Below, piece by piece: positions 8,728-16,904 of a DNA stretch of 64,000 bases (the first letter of the stretch is position 1; each line of letters begins with the position of its first letter). The notes below the pieces were generated by a model that saw only the letters and a program-made list of their open reading frames with translations, was not told the DNA's origin and did not search any database. Source of the stretch: Carboxydocella thermautotrophica (GTDB lineage: Bacteria; Bacillota; GCA-003054495; Carboxydocellales; Carboxydocellaceae). The stretch is taken from NCBI GenBank assembly GCA_003054495.1, contig CP028514.1, positions 918,501 to 982,500 of the forward strand. The letters are read 5' to 3'. A program made the translations under genes and the position numbers.

Positions 8728-9252
8728 ATGACCAAGGATGTCTTTGCTGCTATAGCAGAACGGCGGAGTGTACGCCGTTTCAGCGGGGAAGCAGTGGCTG
8801 ATGCCACCATTACCCGCATTCTGGAGGCAGCTCTGCAGGCCCCCAGTGCCGGCAATCTGCAGCCCTGGAAATTTTACGTGGTCAAAAAGGAGGAGAGCAA
8901 AAAGGCCCTGGGAGAGGCAGCCTGGCAACAGGAGTTTATCGCTTCTGCCCCGGTAGTGATAGTGGTCTCAGCACTGCCGGAACTGGTCGCTGCCCATTAT
9001 GGGCCCCGGGGACGGGACCTTTATGTCATTCAGGACACAGCAGCCGCCATCATGAACCTGTTGCTGGCTGCCCATGCCGTCGGCCTGGGCAGTTGCTGGG
9101 TAGGGGCCTTTCTGGAGAAGGAAGTCAGGCGTATAATCGGGGCAGGGGAGGATGAGCTTCCGGTGGCCATTATTCCTCTGGGATATGCTGCGGAGGAATC
9201 TGCCAAACCGGCCCGGCGCTCCCTCAATGATTGTGTGGTCATCCTGGACTGA
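8728..9252 (+). CDS. Nitroreductase-family flavoprotein
   Basis: FMN-dependent NAD(P)H oxidoreductase of 174 residues. The N-terminal block AIAERRSVRRFSGEAV and APSAGNLQPWKFYVV bind FMN phosphate, and the C-terminal GLGSCWVGAF and AIIPLGYAAEE segments complete the typical NfsA/FRP-type fold. It probably reduces quinones or nitro compounds, but the natural substrate cannot be inferred. Good AGGAGG ribosome binding site 8 nt before the ATG. Followed after 9 nt by the DksA-like gene. Confidence 0.9.
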   Translation: MTKDVFAAIAERRSVRRFSGEAVADATITRILEAALQAPSAGNLQPWKFYVVKKEESKKALGEAAWQQEFIASAPVVIVVSALPELVAAHYGPRGRDLYVIQDTAAAIMNLLLAAHAVGLGSCWVGAFLEKEVRRIIGAGEDELPVAIIPLGYAAEESAKPARRSLNDCVVILD

Positions 9253-9261
9253 GGAGGCAGT

Positions 9262-9936
9262 ATGATGGACCAGCAGTTTATGCAACAGCAAGCAGAAAGA
9301 ATCAAGCAAGCGATGGCAGAATGGCAGGAAAGCCTGCGGGATTTACGGGAGGATGGCCTGGGACGTTCCTTCCAGGAAACTACTTCCGAACTCTCCCTCT
9401 ACGATAATCATCCTGCTGATGTGGCCAGTGAGCTGTATGAACGGGAAAAGGAACTGGGAATCCAGGACAATTTCGAAGTCCTGCTGTCCAAAGGAGAAAG
9501 AGCCTTACAGGCAATTGCAGCAGGCAACTACGGCATCTGCGAATTCTGTGGAGCAACCATTCCGCGCGAGCGGCTGGAAGCCATGCCCTGGGCTACTGCC
9601 TGTTTACGCTGCCAGCGCCATCAGGAACAGCTGGGCACCAAACGCCATCCCCGCCCCATTGAAGAGGATGTAGTGGTACCGCCCCTGGCCATGCAGAGCC
9701 ATGATACCAATTTCCGGGAACTGGGCGATGCCGAAGATGAGCAGATGTTTGACGGGGAAGATGCCATGCAGGCTCTCTATCGCTGGAATGAACACAGTGA
9801 TGCTGCCGGGGCAGGCTCCTATACCGGCGGTCTGGATTTTGACGAAAATGCTGGCTATACCGAAGATGTAGACCATATTCCCTATGACCGGGAAGATGGG
9901 GTGATCTGGGGTCAAACTCCCGGAGATGAAGAATAA
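9262..9936 (+). CDS. TraR/DksA-type zinc-finger protein (YteA-like)
   Basis: The 224-residue protein carries a coiled-coil N-terminal half (EWQESLRDLREDGLG) and a C4 zinc finger CEFCG...CLRC around residues 95-118. A low-complexity acidic tail (EEDVVVP, DAEDEQMFDGEDAM) contains GYTEDVDHIPYDRED. This combination is the YteA/YocK group found in spore-formers, probably an RNA-polymerase-associated regulator or a sporulation-related protein; the exact role is not established. Closely spaced behind the nitroreductase gene. Confidence 0.85.
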   Translation: MMDQQFMQQQAERIKQAMAEWQESLRDLREDGLGRSFQETTSELSLYDNHPADVASELYEREKELGIQDNFEVLLSKGERALQAIAAGNYGICEFCGATIPRERLEAMPWATACLRCQRHQEQLGTKRHPRPIEEDVVVPPLAMQSHDTNFRELGDAEDEQMFDGEDAMQALYRWNEHSDAAGAGSYTGGLDFDENAGYTEDVDHIPYDREDGVIWGQTPGDEE

Positions 9937-9957
9937 ATTGCTCTTGACGCCAGTGGA

Positions 9958-10002
9958 TTTTCCCCCTTAAGATATTGACTAAGAATAATTTTAGGGGGAA
10001 AA
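9958..10002 (+). promoter_or_regulatory. Inverted repeat that would sequester the RBS of the diguanylate cyclase gene
   Basis: TTTTCCCCCTTAA and TTTTAGGGGGAAAA form a stem of about 11-12 bp around a loop of some 18 nt. The GGGGG in the 3' arm is the only plausible ribosome binding site for the GTG at 10006. A weak promoter-like TTGACG at 9944-9949 lies just upstream. If transcription starts inside the loop, the repeat is a DNA operator rather than an RNA hairpin. Confidence 0.6.
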
Positions 10003-10005
10003 TTT

Positions 10006-10896
10006 GTGCAGGAAGTATTGCTGAATGTGATAAAAAGCTCAATCAATGAAATTTTAGCCGGTATGTATGATGCAGTGCGCATAGTTTGTTGTGCCAGCCA
10101 TGACCAGTATATATTGACTGCTGATGGGGAACTGAAAAAGCAGGAAATCAGCTGTCATGAATTCTGGCAACGCCCTCACCCCTGCCAGAATTGCGTCGGC
10201 CAGCGGTCCAAACATTCCTGTGGGCAGGAGGAAAAGGTGGAAATCTATGAAGATAAAATCTTCCTGGTCGTTGCTATGCCCCTGGCCGGAGGCGAGTATG
10301 TGCTGGAAATCATCAAGGACATTTCCCATCTGATCGGTGCCAGAAATGAGATCATCCAGCGCTGTGAACAGCTGCGGGAACAGCTGGAGGTGCTGGCTCG
10401 CCAGGCTTATGTGGATAGCCTGACGGGCCTGTGGAACCGCCGCTACCTGGAGGAAAAATTTCCTGAGACCCTGAAAAAGGCCGGTCTAATGGGGAAACAG
10501 GTTGCCGTTTTGATGGTGGATATTGATCATTTTAAACAAATTAATGATACATATGGTCATAACTTCGGCGACCGGGTCTTAGAACGGGTGGGACAGATTT
10601 TACAACAGGGGATTCGCGGCCGGGATGCGGCAGTGCGTTATGGTGGGGAAGAATTTGTCGTTATTCTTTACGATGTGCCGGCGGAAGTAGCAGTGCGCAT
10701 TGCCGAAAGGATGCGTAACCAGATTGCAGCCGAGGAGTTTCAGTTCTGTGACCGCCAGGTCCGGGTTACTGTCAGTATCGGTCTGGCTTTCAGTCGGGCA
10801 GACAAATCAGCTGAGGACTTGCTGGCCAGTGCTGATCGCCGCCTCTATCTGGCCAAACAACAAGGGCGCAACCGGGTGATCTGGACAGAAGCATAA
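10006..10896 (+). CDS. Diguanylate cyclase with cysteine-rich N-terminal sensor domain
   Basis: Makes cyclic di-GMP from two GTP. The C-terminal GGDEF domain (about residues 130-296) has the active-site variant GGEEF at 213-217, the metal-binding DIDHFKQINDTYGH segment and an intact product-inhibition I-site RGRD at 204-207. The first 110 residues form a PAS-sized domain with six cysteines: C28, C29, C50 (in SCHEFW), C60, C63 and C72. The CxxC pair suggests a bound metal, heme or a redox switch; this is inference. No membrane segment or signal peptide is seen, so it should be cytosolic. GTG start, with its ribosome binding site in an inverted repeat. It could feed the HD-GYP protein encoded 14 kb downstream. 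Confidence 0.92.
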   Translation: MQEVLLNVIKSSINEILAGMYDAVRIVCCASHDQYILTADGELKKQEISCHEFWQRPHPCQNCVGQRSKHSCGQEEKVEIYEDKIFLVVAMPLAGGEYVLEIIKDISHLIGARNEIIQRCEQLREQLEVLARQAYVDSLTGLWNRRYLEEKFPETLKKAGLMGKQVAVLMVDIDHFKQINDTYGHNFGDRVLERVGQILQQGIRGRDAAVRYGGEEFVVILYDVPAEVAVRIAERMRNQIAAEEFQFCDRQVRVTVSIGLAFSRADKSAEDLLASADRRLYLAKQQGRNRVIWTEA

Positions 10897-10905
10897 AACA
10901 AGCCA

Positions 10906-10940
10906 GCCCTCCGCTTGCAGAATTTGCGGAGGGCCCATTT
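10906..10940. terminator. Bidirectional terminator
   Basis: GCCCTCCGC / GCGGAGGGC stem with an 11-nt loop and T-rich flanks between convergent genes. Confidence 0.85.
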
Positions 10941-11245
10941 TATGCTTCCGAGCGCTGAATTTTATGCCAGTGATAGAGGTAAACCGGAGTGGCAACACCG
11001 AATATAGCCAGGGAGCTGATTAATTCTCTAATTCGATAGTAGCGCTGCCGTTCCTGTTCGAGTTGCAGTTCCTCCTTGCTGGCCTGGGTACTGATAGGAT
11101 CTTTGTAAACTACCGGAGGAGGTTCGGGGTAAACGATATTGACCACTGCATCCACAACCCGGATGGCACCGATCACCATCATCATCAGGGTAGCAAAAGC
11201 GACCAGATATAGATAAATGCGGCGAATGTCCCAGTTGCTCGCCAT
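10940..11245 (-). CDS. Small two-helix membrane protein (DUF5671-like)
   Basis: About 101 residues. The first hydrophobic helix (YLYLVAFATLMMMVIGAIRVV) and a second one near the C-terminus (LISSLAIFGVATPVYLYHW) flank a charged, Glu/Arg-rich linker of about 40 residues. The YLYLV-FATLMM start resembles DUF5671 proteins; the function is unknown. ATG at 11245 has GGGAG 10 nt upstream; a GTG three codons earlier lies too close to it. Monocistronic. Confidence 0.7.
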   Translation of the reverse strand: MASNWDIRRIYLYLVAFATLMMMVIGAIRVVDAVVNIVYPEPPPVVYKDPISTQASKEELQLEQERQRYYRIRELISSLAIFGVATPVYLYHWHKIQRSEA

Positions 11246-11343
11246 TGAATTCACACTCCCTTCCTCTCTATTATACTATCAAGTAGCGGAGTTGTAAAAG
11301 CTATGATAAAATGAGGAGAGCGAAATTTTTTGGAGGGAAGAGA

Positions 11344-11802
11344 ATGTTCTGGAGGCTTTTAGCGGGCTGGCTGGCCTTGGACCAGCTGACCAAATATCTG
11401 GTTTTAAATTATCTGCCGGAAGGCAATTCCATCCCAATCTGGCCGGGGGTGTTTCACCTTACCCATGTTTCTAATCCGGGGGCGGCCTTCGGTTTGATGC
11501 CCTTTAAGACGGGCCTGTTTTTGCTGGTGGCTCTGGTGGTAGTGGCTGTTGTCTTATTTTACCTGCCCCGGATTGGACGGGAACAGCTCTGGCTGCGGAC
11601 TGCGCTGGCCTTGCAGGCAGCTGGTGCTATTGGCAATGCCATTGACCGCCTTAGATTTGGTTATGTAGTGGATTTTCTGGACTTTCAGGTTTGGCCTGTG
11701 TTCAATGTGGCGGATATCGGCATTACAGTAGGAGTGGGGATGCTGATCTGGCATTTGTGGCAACAGGAGAAAAAGGAGGAAGTATCAGAGCATGAAGGTT
11801 AA
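11344..11802 (+). CDS. lspA: Lipoprotein signal peptidase II LspA
   Basis: Cleaves signal peptides from diacylglyceryl-modified prolipoproteins in the cytoplasmic membrane. The protein has 152 residues and four predicted membrane helices. Family motifs are DQLTKYL, NPGAAFG, and the two catalytic aspartates in GNAIDRLRFGYVVDF and FNVADIGI. ATG at 11344 has GGAGGG 6 nt upstream; a longer in-frame start at 11311 lacks one. It overlaps rluD by 11 nt, the common lspA-rluD arrangement of Firmicutes. Confidence 0.97.
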   Translation: MFWRLLAGWLALDQLTKYLVLNYLPEGNSIPIWPGVFHLTHVSNPGAAFGLMPFKTGLFLLVALVVVAVVLFYLPRIGREQLWLRTALALQAAGAIGNAIDRLRFGYVVDFLDFQVWPVFNVADIGITVGVGMLIWHLWQQEKKEEVSEHEG

Positions 11803-12793
11803 TGAATTCTGGCCTGAAGATGAAGAGGATCTGGAATCTGAGGCTGAAACAGCTGAGGTGGAAGAACGAAGCTGGCAGGTAGAGCGAGAGTGGGCGGGCA
11901 CCAGGCTGGATTTAGCATTGGCCAGAAAATATGATGATTTGAGTCGCAGTCGCGTACAAACTCTCATTGATGAAGGTCAGGTTCAGGTTAATGGTCAAAA
12001 AACAAAAGCCAACTATAAATTAAAAGCTGGAGATGAAGTCAATCTGCAGGTTCCTGCTCCTCGGCCCCTGACGGTAGAGCCGGAGCCCATTCCCCTGGAG
12101 GTGGTCTATGAGGACCAGGATGTAATTGTTATCAATAAACCCAGGGGCCTGGTGGTACATCCGGCGGTAGGTCACTGGACGGGGACACTGGTCAATGCCT
12201 TGCTCTGGCATTGCAAGGACCTGTCAGGTATCAATGGCCAGCTGCGGCCGGGGATTGTCCACCGTCTGGACCGGGATACTTCCGGCCTTCTGATGGTGGC
12301 CAAAAATGACTGGGCCCACCAGCAGTTGGCCCTTCAGATCAAGGAACGTTCAGTCAACCGCCGCTATCTGGCTTTAGTTCATGGTAATATCACAGAGCCA
12401 GCGGGAATAGTGGATGCACCTATCGGCCGGGATCCTAAAGACCGGCAACGCATGGCAGTTAACGTCAAAAACGGGAAACCTGCACTTACCCGGTACTGGG
12501 TGAAAGAGCGCTTTGGTGACTATACCCTGTTGGAATGTAAACTGGAAACAGGTCGCACCCACCAAATTCGGGTACACATGGCCTATCTGGGCTTTCCGGT
12601 AGTAGGGGACCCCAAGTATGGCCCCCAAAAAGCCCATTTTGGCCTGGCAGGGCAAATGCTCCATGCTTACCTGCTGGGGTTTAAACATCCGCGAACAGGG
12701 GAATATCTGGAATTTACTGCTCCACTTCCGGCAGAGATGGAGGACGTACTGGCACAATTGCGAAGAAGGTATGCAGCAGCTTCAGAAAACTAG
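11792..12793 (+). CDS. rluD: Pseudouridine synthase RluD family
   Basis: The 333-residue protein modifies uridines in 23S rRNA. It has an N-terminal S4 RNA-binding domain (LDLALARKYDDLSRSRVQTLIDEGQVQVNGQ is split here by domain, about residues 38-68) and the catalytic domain with HRLDRDTSGLLM (catalytic Asp) and GRTHQIRVHM. An acidic N-terminal extension of about 30 residues precedes the S4 domain. The last six codons and the stop (AAASEN-stop) are identical to the left end of the second TnpB element in this window. The original ending therefore appears to have been replaced by the insertion; the rebuilt empty site reads RRRYQA-stop. Confidence 0.95.
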   Translation: MKVNEFWPEDEEDLESEAETAEVEERSWQVEREWAGTRLDLALARKYDDLSRSRVQTLIDEGQVQVNGQKTKANYKLKAGDEVNLQVPAPRPLTVEPEPIPLEVVYEDQDVIVINKPRGLVVHPAVGHWTGTLVNALLWHCKDLSGINGQLRPGIVHRLDRDTSGLLMVAKNDWAHQQLALQIKERSVNRRYLALVHGNITEPAGIVDAPIGRDPKDRQRMAVNVKNGKPALTRYWVKERFGDYTLLECKLETGRTHQIRVHMAYLGFPVVGDPKYGPQKAHFGLAGQMLHAYLLGFKHPRTGEYLEFTAPLPAEMEDVLAQLRRRYAAASEN

Positions 12794-12865
12794 ACTATAA
12801 TTATGGGACTATTATCCATTGGAGAAGCAGCAAAGTCCGGCAGGGTTTCGGGGAGCTGATCAGGA

Positions 12866-14554
12866 ATGCCAAAGAAACACGAGAAGAACAAATTTAGCAT
12901 AACTGTGTGCGGGGAGTTTTTTCCGGAGATTTACCCGGCTCACCGGTCTTCGAAGTGGAGCCGGGGCGAAGAAGACCCGCTGACTACGGAGATGCGTCTC
13001 TTCTGTGCCTGTATGCGGTGGGCCTTTAACCGGCTCCTGGAAGGTGCTTCCCGCCATGAAATCAAGAAATCAGGACAAGAACTTTTCGGGCTGAACTCCC
13101 GCTATGCGGATGATGCCAGACTTAAAGCACAGGCCCTGCTGGACTCCCAAACAGAACTGCTGAAGTTAGAAAATGAAGAAACAGAAAAGAAACTGGGCCG
13201 GGCCAGGAAGAAACTCAGCCTGGCTATGAGGAAACTGGCGAAGGCAGAGGAAAAGGGGGCTGCTTCAGAAGTTATTGAAAAGCTCCGCCTGGCAGTCAAG
13301 GGGCGGAACAAGCGGGTGGTTTCACTGGCAAAAAGGCTGGCTGAACTGAAGGATTACCAGGAGAAGGGTACAATACCAGAGGTAGTCTTTGGGGGCAGAA
13401 GGCTATGGGAAAAGGTCTGCCAGGGCCGGGCCGCCCGTGAAAAATGGCGGCACGCCCGCAGGAACCGCCTCTACTCCCGGGGAGACGAGAGCAAGGGAGG
13501 CAACCCCAACATTAAGATATTTTATGGCGGACAGGACTTCCGCCTGGCGGTTTCCCTCTCCCACCTTTCTGAACAGACAGGCATAGATAAACTTGGTCGC
13601 CCCAGGATGAGCCAGGCCCCCAGGGTTGAGGGTAAGTTGTGGCTGCCGGAAAAACACCGGGAACTGGTGCAGATATGGCTGGCCATGAAGTTACCCTATG
13701 CGGTAGAACTGATCCGCACCCTGGAAGGACGCTATTTGGTACATTTGACATTTGAACTGGTCAGGGTGCAGGAACCGGACTTTGCTAAAGGTTGTCTGGC
13801 TATAGACACAAACCCTGATGGGGTAGCCCTGTGTAACGTTAGCGCTTCCGGCCAACCGGAGCCGTGGCCGGAGGGCTTCAGTGTTCCTTATCCCGGCAAC
13901 CTGGGCAAGTATGAAGGAGAGTTTCAGGTTATCCCTTACCCGAACGGCTTTCTTTATATCAGAATACCAGACTTAACCCATGCTTCCAGCTTCCGGCGTA
14001 GCTACCTGATAGGCGTTTTAGCCAAAGTAGTGGTAGATATAGCTTTCTTTTCAGGCAAACCCATTGTTTTAGAAAACCTGAACTTTGGCAAAGACAGACT
14101 GGACACTAATAAAAAGTTTAACCGCATGGCCTCCAATTTTCCATTTGCGAAAATGGTAGGGGCAATGTATCGGAGAGCGACAAAAGAAGGGGTGCCTTTC
14201 AAGTTAGTATCACCCCGGCATACTTCAACCATAGGTTACTGGAAGTATATGAAACGTTACGCCGTTCCGGTGCATTGCGCGGCGGCACTGGTTACAGGAC
14301 GCCGGGCAATGGGGTTCAGGGAACGGGTGACTGAAGAACTCAGGCAACTGGTATCGCAAATCAAGCAAAACCTGACCCGGAAGGTTAATCCTGATAGACC
14401 TGGGGAAGGAAAAGGGATGACCCGTGGGGTCAGGGCCTGCTTGAGGCGGCTGGAGGAGAGGCTTTCTGTGCATAACGGGCTTGCCCAGAGTGAGCAGGAG
14501 GCGTATAACTCCGTCTGGCCTGACCTGAAGTTATTGGCCCTGTCCGTACGGTGA
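12866..14554 (+). CDS. tnpB: TnpB-like RuvC nuclease of an IS200/IS605-type element
   Basis: A 562-residue protein of the large TnpB-related group: N-terminal RNA-binding-like region, a strongly charged coiled coil at about residues 90-155, and a split RuvC domain. RuvC-I Asp is D314 (LAIDTNPDG) and RuvC-II Glu is E403 (IVLENLNFGK). At the third catalytic position the usual D-x-N-A-A is replaced by H470 in VHCAAALV. The CxxC zinc ribbon normally just before it is absent, with SPRHTSTIGYWKY in its place. It is unclear whether this protein cleaves DNA. Start ATG at 12866; GGGGAG lies 10 nt upstream. No TnpA transposase gene accompanies it. The second copy at 40134 is broken. Confidence 0.88.
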   Translation: MPKKHEKNKFSITVCGEFFPEIYPAHRSSKWSRGEEDPLTTEMRLFCACMRWAFNRLLEGASRHEIKKSGQELFGLNSRYADDARLKAQALLDSQTELLKLENEETEKKLGRARKKLSLAMRKLAKAEEKGAASEVIEKLRLAVKGRNKRVVSLAKRLAELKDYQEKGTIPEVVFGGRRLWEKVCQGRAAREKWRHARRNRLYSRGDESKGGNPNIKIFYGGQDFRLAVSLSHLSEQTGIDKLGRPRMSQAPRVEGKLWLPEKHRELVQIWLAMKLPYAVELIRTLEGRYLVHLTFELVRVQEPDFAKGCLAIDTNPDGVALCNVSASGQPEPWPEGFSVPYPGNLGKYEGEFQVIPYPNGFLYIRIPDLTHASSFRRSYLIGVLAKVVVDIAFFSGKPIVLENLNFGKDRLDTNKKFNRMASNFPFAKMVGAMYRRATKEGVPFKLVSPRHTSTIGYWKYMKRYAVPVHCAAALVTGRRAMGFRERVTEELRQLVSQIKQNLTRKVNPDRPGEGKGMTRGVRACLRRLEERLSVHNGLAQSEQEAYNSVWPDLKLLALSVR

Positions 14555-14798
14555 CCCCGTTTAGCCGGTGTCGGAGAAACCGGTAGGCGTCCTAACAGGA
14601 CGCGGGAGGCGGAGTTATACTCCCACCGGGAGGTCAGCATAAACCGGTGCAGTACTCCCGTCCGGGTGGAACTCCCGGGCCGAGGTCCCCTGTCGCCCTG
14701 CCCCGCGGGGGCAAATCAAGTATTCGGAAAGGAGGCGAAAGCCTGGTCTGGGGGCCGACTTGACTGAAAATAAAAATAGTCAAGTTTTTTGAACCAGG
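14555..14798 (+). ncRNA. Putative omega/reRNA scaffold at the right end of the TnpB element
   Basis: About 240 nt downstream of tnpB are conserved in copy 2, are GC-rich and have paired segments, including an imperfect terminal hairpin (CCTGGT...CTTGACT / AGTCAAG...ACCAGG). In known TnpB elements the guide RNA comes from the tnpB 3' end and the right end, with the flanking DNA as guide. Here the guide would begin CAAGCTTAACATGG at 14799. Inferred by analogy; no RNA evidence. Confidence 0.55.
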
Positions 14799-14808
14799 CA
14801 AGCTTAAC

Positions 14809-15129
14809 ATGGAGGATAAAGTATGGCGACTTCAAGCAGACATACTAAAAGCCCTGGCCCATCCGTTGCGTTTGCAGATACTGGAGAAATTGCGCCAGGG
14901 GGAAGTGTGTGTCTGTCAGCTTATTGCGGATTTACAGGCGGACCAGGCCAATATCTCCCAGCATCTGGCGATCCTGCGGCGGCAGGGCCTGGTGAGCAGC
15001 CGACGGGAAGGGAGCTGGGTACATTATAAAATAGTTCATCCTGAGGTTTTTGCGATTTTAGATCAGGTAAAAGGAATTTTGAGTCGGGAAGCGCAACAGA
15101 AAGCAGAAATAGTCAAAGCCGTCGATTGA
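14809..15129 (+). CDS. ArsR-family transcriptional regulator
   Basis: A 106-residue winged-helix repressor. The N-terminal LKALAHPLRLQILEKL helix pair, the GEVCVCQL segment carrying two cysteines at the position of the metal-binding ELCVCD box in ArsR/SmtB sensors, the recognition helix ANISQHLAILRRQGLV and the wing SRREGSWVHYKI are all visible. It probably senses a thiophilic metal or metalloid, but no transporter gene is adjacent to support this. The TnpB element ends 10 nt upstream of the ATG. It has removed the upstream context (rluD end with AAGAAGGT), so the gene now lacks a clear ribosome binding site. Confidence 0.88.
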   Translation: MEDKVWRLQADILKALAHPLRLQILEKLRQGEVCVCQLIADLQADQANISQHLAILRRQGLVSSRREGSWVHYKIVHPEVFAILDQVKGILSREAQQKAEIVKAVD

Positions 15130-15146
15130 AGGTCGACGGCTTTTTA
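15117..15146 (+). terminator. Intrinsic terminator of the arsR-like gene
   Basis: AGCCGTCGA / TCGACGGCT stem followed by TTTTT, overlapping the stop codon. The group II intron begins two bases after the T-run. Confidence 0.9.
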
Positions 15147-15674
15147 CGTGCGCTCGGCATAGGTACTGTCTATAGGGTGAAAGTCCCGAACGGTGTAGAC
15201 AGCAGTAGCCGTAGCTTAAGACAAGGGTGTCCACCGTGAGGTGGAATCTGAAGGAAGTCGGCGGCAAACCTCCGGCCCGACGAACAGAAACCACATAAGA
15301 GGCTAGCGGCAGTTGGATGAGCTTGCGAAACAAAGCGAAGTCCTTGCTACCGAAGGCTGCCGAGAGTGAATATGGCGGGTAGATGGAGGGAAAGACAGCG
15401 CTCTTACCCGGGGAGGTCTGCTGGTAATGTCGGGGAACCCGATAACCCAGGTTGCAAGACATGTCAGAACCGGCAGAAGTTAGCAGAGGCCATAGTAGGC
15501 AGTACTGACGTCAGACTGGGATGAGAGTACCGATGCTAAGTATGGGGACGGAATGACCGTAGTGATGAAGCTCCTTGTGGGGCTTCCACTTGGATTTCTC
15601 CCTTAACATCGAAGTCGTAGGTTCCCACAAAGGGTCTACCCTTATCTTCTGTGTAGCATGGCTACTGCTCCCTA

Positions 15675-15805
15675 GCTGGATTATACGGTCTATGACGGTT
15701 GGGATTCCCAGTAACCTTATTCCGCCACCAGGTTTCGGAATTTCGACCCGGCGTACCGGTTGCGGTTTATAGGTTCTCGTGAGAAGTTCTTCACTTCTTT
15801 CAGCC
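15675..15805 (-). pseudogene. Inverted fragment of a group II intron reverse transcriptase
   Basis: Reading the minus strand, one frame gives [19 protein letters not shown], then [20 protein letters not shown]. This is the highly conserved RT0/RT1 region of intron maturases. It is on the opposite strand to the intron RNA and to the other two RT pieces, so an inversion or a second insertion has occurred. Homology stops abruptly after the IIQ position. Confidence 0.82.
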
Positions 15806-15884
15806 CTTCACCCTTTAATGGGAGGGGAGCAAAGTGGGCGTGTTATTCAGTTTTGAACAGCGGTCAACCGCGAGGGGGGAACCA

Positions 15885-15976
15885 ATGAACAAAACAATGC
15901 CTTACGAAATCTACAAACAAGTAGTACTGGAGGCATACCGCAGAGTAAAAGCGAATAGTGGCGCAGCTGGCATAGT
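15885..15976 (+). pseudogene. N-terminal fragment of a group II intron reverse transcriptase
   Basis: From ATG at 15885 (GAGGGGGGAA upstream) the frame reads MNKTMPYEIYKQVVLEAY, then RRVKANSGAAGI, a typical maturase start. Similarity stops where VDG would be expected, at the junction with the IS21 remnant near 15977. Confidence 0.82.
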
Positions 15977-16800
15977 AATAATTATGAGCCTTCTTTTTCT
16001 AAAGGAATATAGCCCCATTCATCGCAAATGAGCAGATCTAAATTCTCGAGTTGTTTAAGAAATTTCTTCAGTTCCCCGGATCTTTTGGTTTCCAGCAGCT
16101 GATTAACCAGAGCTGCAGTTCTGTAAAATTTAACTTTCTTAGCTCTACTACATGCCTCTACACCTATGGCTGTTGCCAAGTGTGTTTTGCCAGTCCCGAC
16201 CGGCCCATATAATATCAAGTTTTCCTTCTTGTTTATGAAGGCGGTCGTCTTAATTGTTTCAATATCGATACTGTTAGGGATTTGTATATCATCAAAAGAG
16301 TAGTTCTCAAAAGTTTTGATCACATCAAAACAGGCATTTTTATAAATTCCGCCTGTCCAAAATCTACCTGGGCTTCTCCGAGCGGTTGTTCTAGTGGTTA
16401 ATACCCTTCTTTCTGCCCGAAAAGTTCCAATTTCTTTTGAGCAACGTAGAACCTAACAATGCGGCTCGAGATTTCAAACTCTTCACCGAATTTTTCTTTA
16501 AGCCTATCATATACCCGTTGGGCAGTATGTCTCTGTTTGGGCTTTGCCTTTAAATTTTCTTGTAACTATTCATCAATAAGATATTTATATGGTTCAAGCT
16601 TGCTTTCCCTTTGCCGTCTTTGTTTTACCTCATTAAAATCCTCTTTACCGACGTATTTCTCTTAACTGTAGCAAAATCATGCCCAGTATCTCTGGCGATA
16701 CTTCTTAGAGATTTTCTTTTCCTAATTGCCTGAATCTGATATCATAGATTTGATCCATTGCTAGTATCCTTTCTTTACCCCCTTTAGCCTAGTCAACTAA
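15977..16800 (-). pseudogene. Degenerate IS21-family remnant (istA start plus istB core)
   Basis: Minus strand. 15982-16323 encodes the core of an IstB ATPase with Walker A LYGPVGTGKTHLATAIG and Walker B LDLLICDEWGYIPL, truncated at its end. Upstream, behind an ATG at about 16760, is the start of an IstA transposase: MDQIYDIRFRQ and, after a frameshift, SLRSIARDTGHDFATVK, a helix-turn-helix. The rest of istA is missing or out of frame. No intact end repeats were recognised. The element is dead and interrupts the intron maturase. Confidence 0.8.
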
Positions 16801-16904
16801 AGGGTACAGTTTTTGAGGGCTGCCGGTAATGTTTTTTTCAGTTTTGTGCTTGATTTTTAAATTTCCATTTGCTTGATTTTTATTTTACCGAAAACAACTA
16901 TGCG

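Larger units (their letters stand above)
12773..14798 (+). mobile_element. TnpB-only IS200/IS605-like element, copy 1
   Basis: A second copy lies at 40008-41995, so the ends can be read from where the two copies stop matching: GCAGCAGCTTCAG on the left and GTCAAGTTTTTTGAACCAGG on the right. The element has no terminal inverted repeats and no target duplication. It has no tnpA, one tnpB-like gene, and a conserved non-coding right end. AGGTA precedes the left end in both copies. Copy 1 lacks about 33 bp near 12802 that copy 2 keeps. Mobilisation would need a TnpA in trans. Confidence 0.88.

Noticed and set aside
15058-15462. Minus-strand frame of 134 codons over the group II intron 5' part
   Set aside because: The plus strand carries recognisable intron RNA elements; the frame has no protein-like motif.
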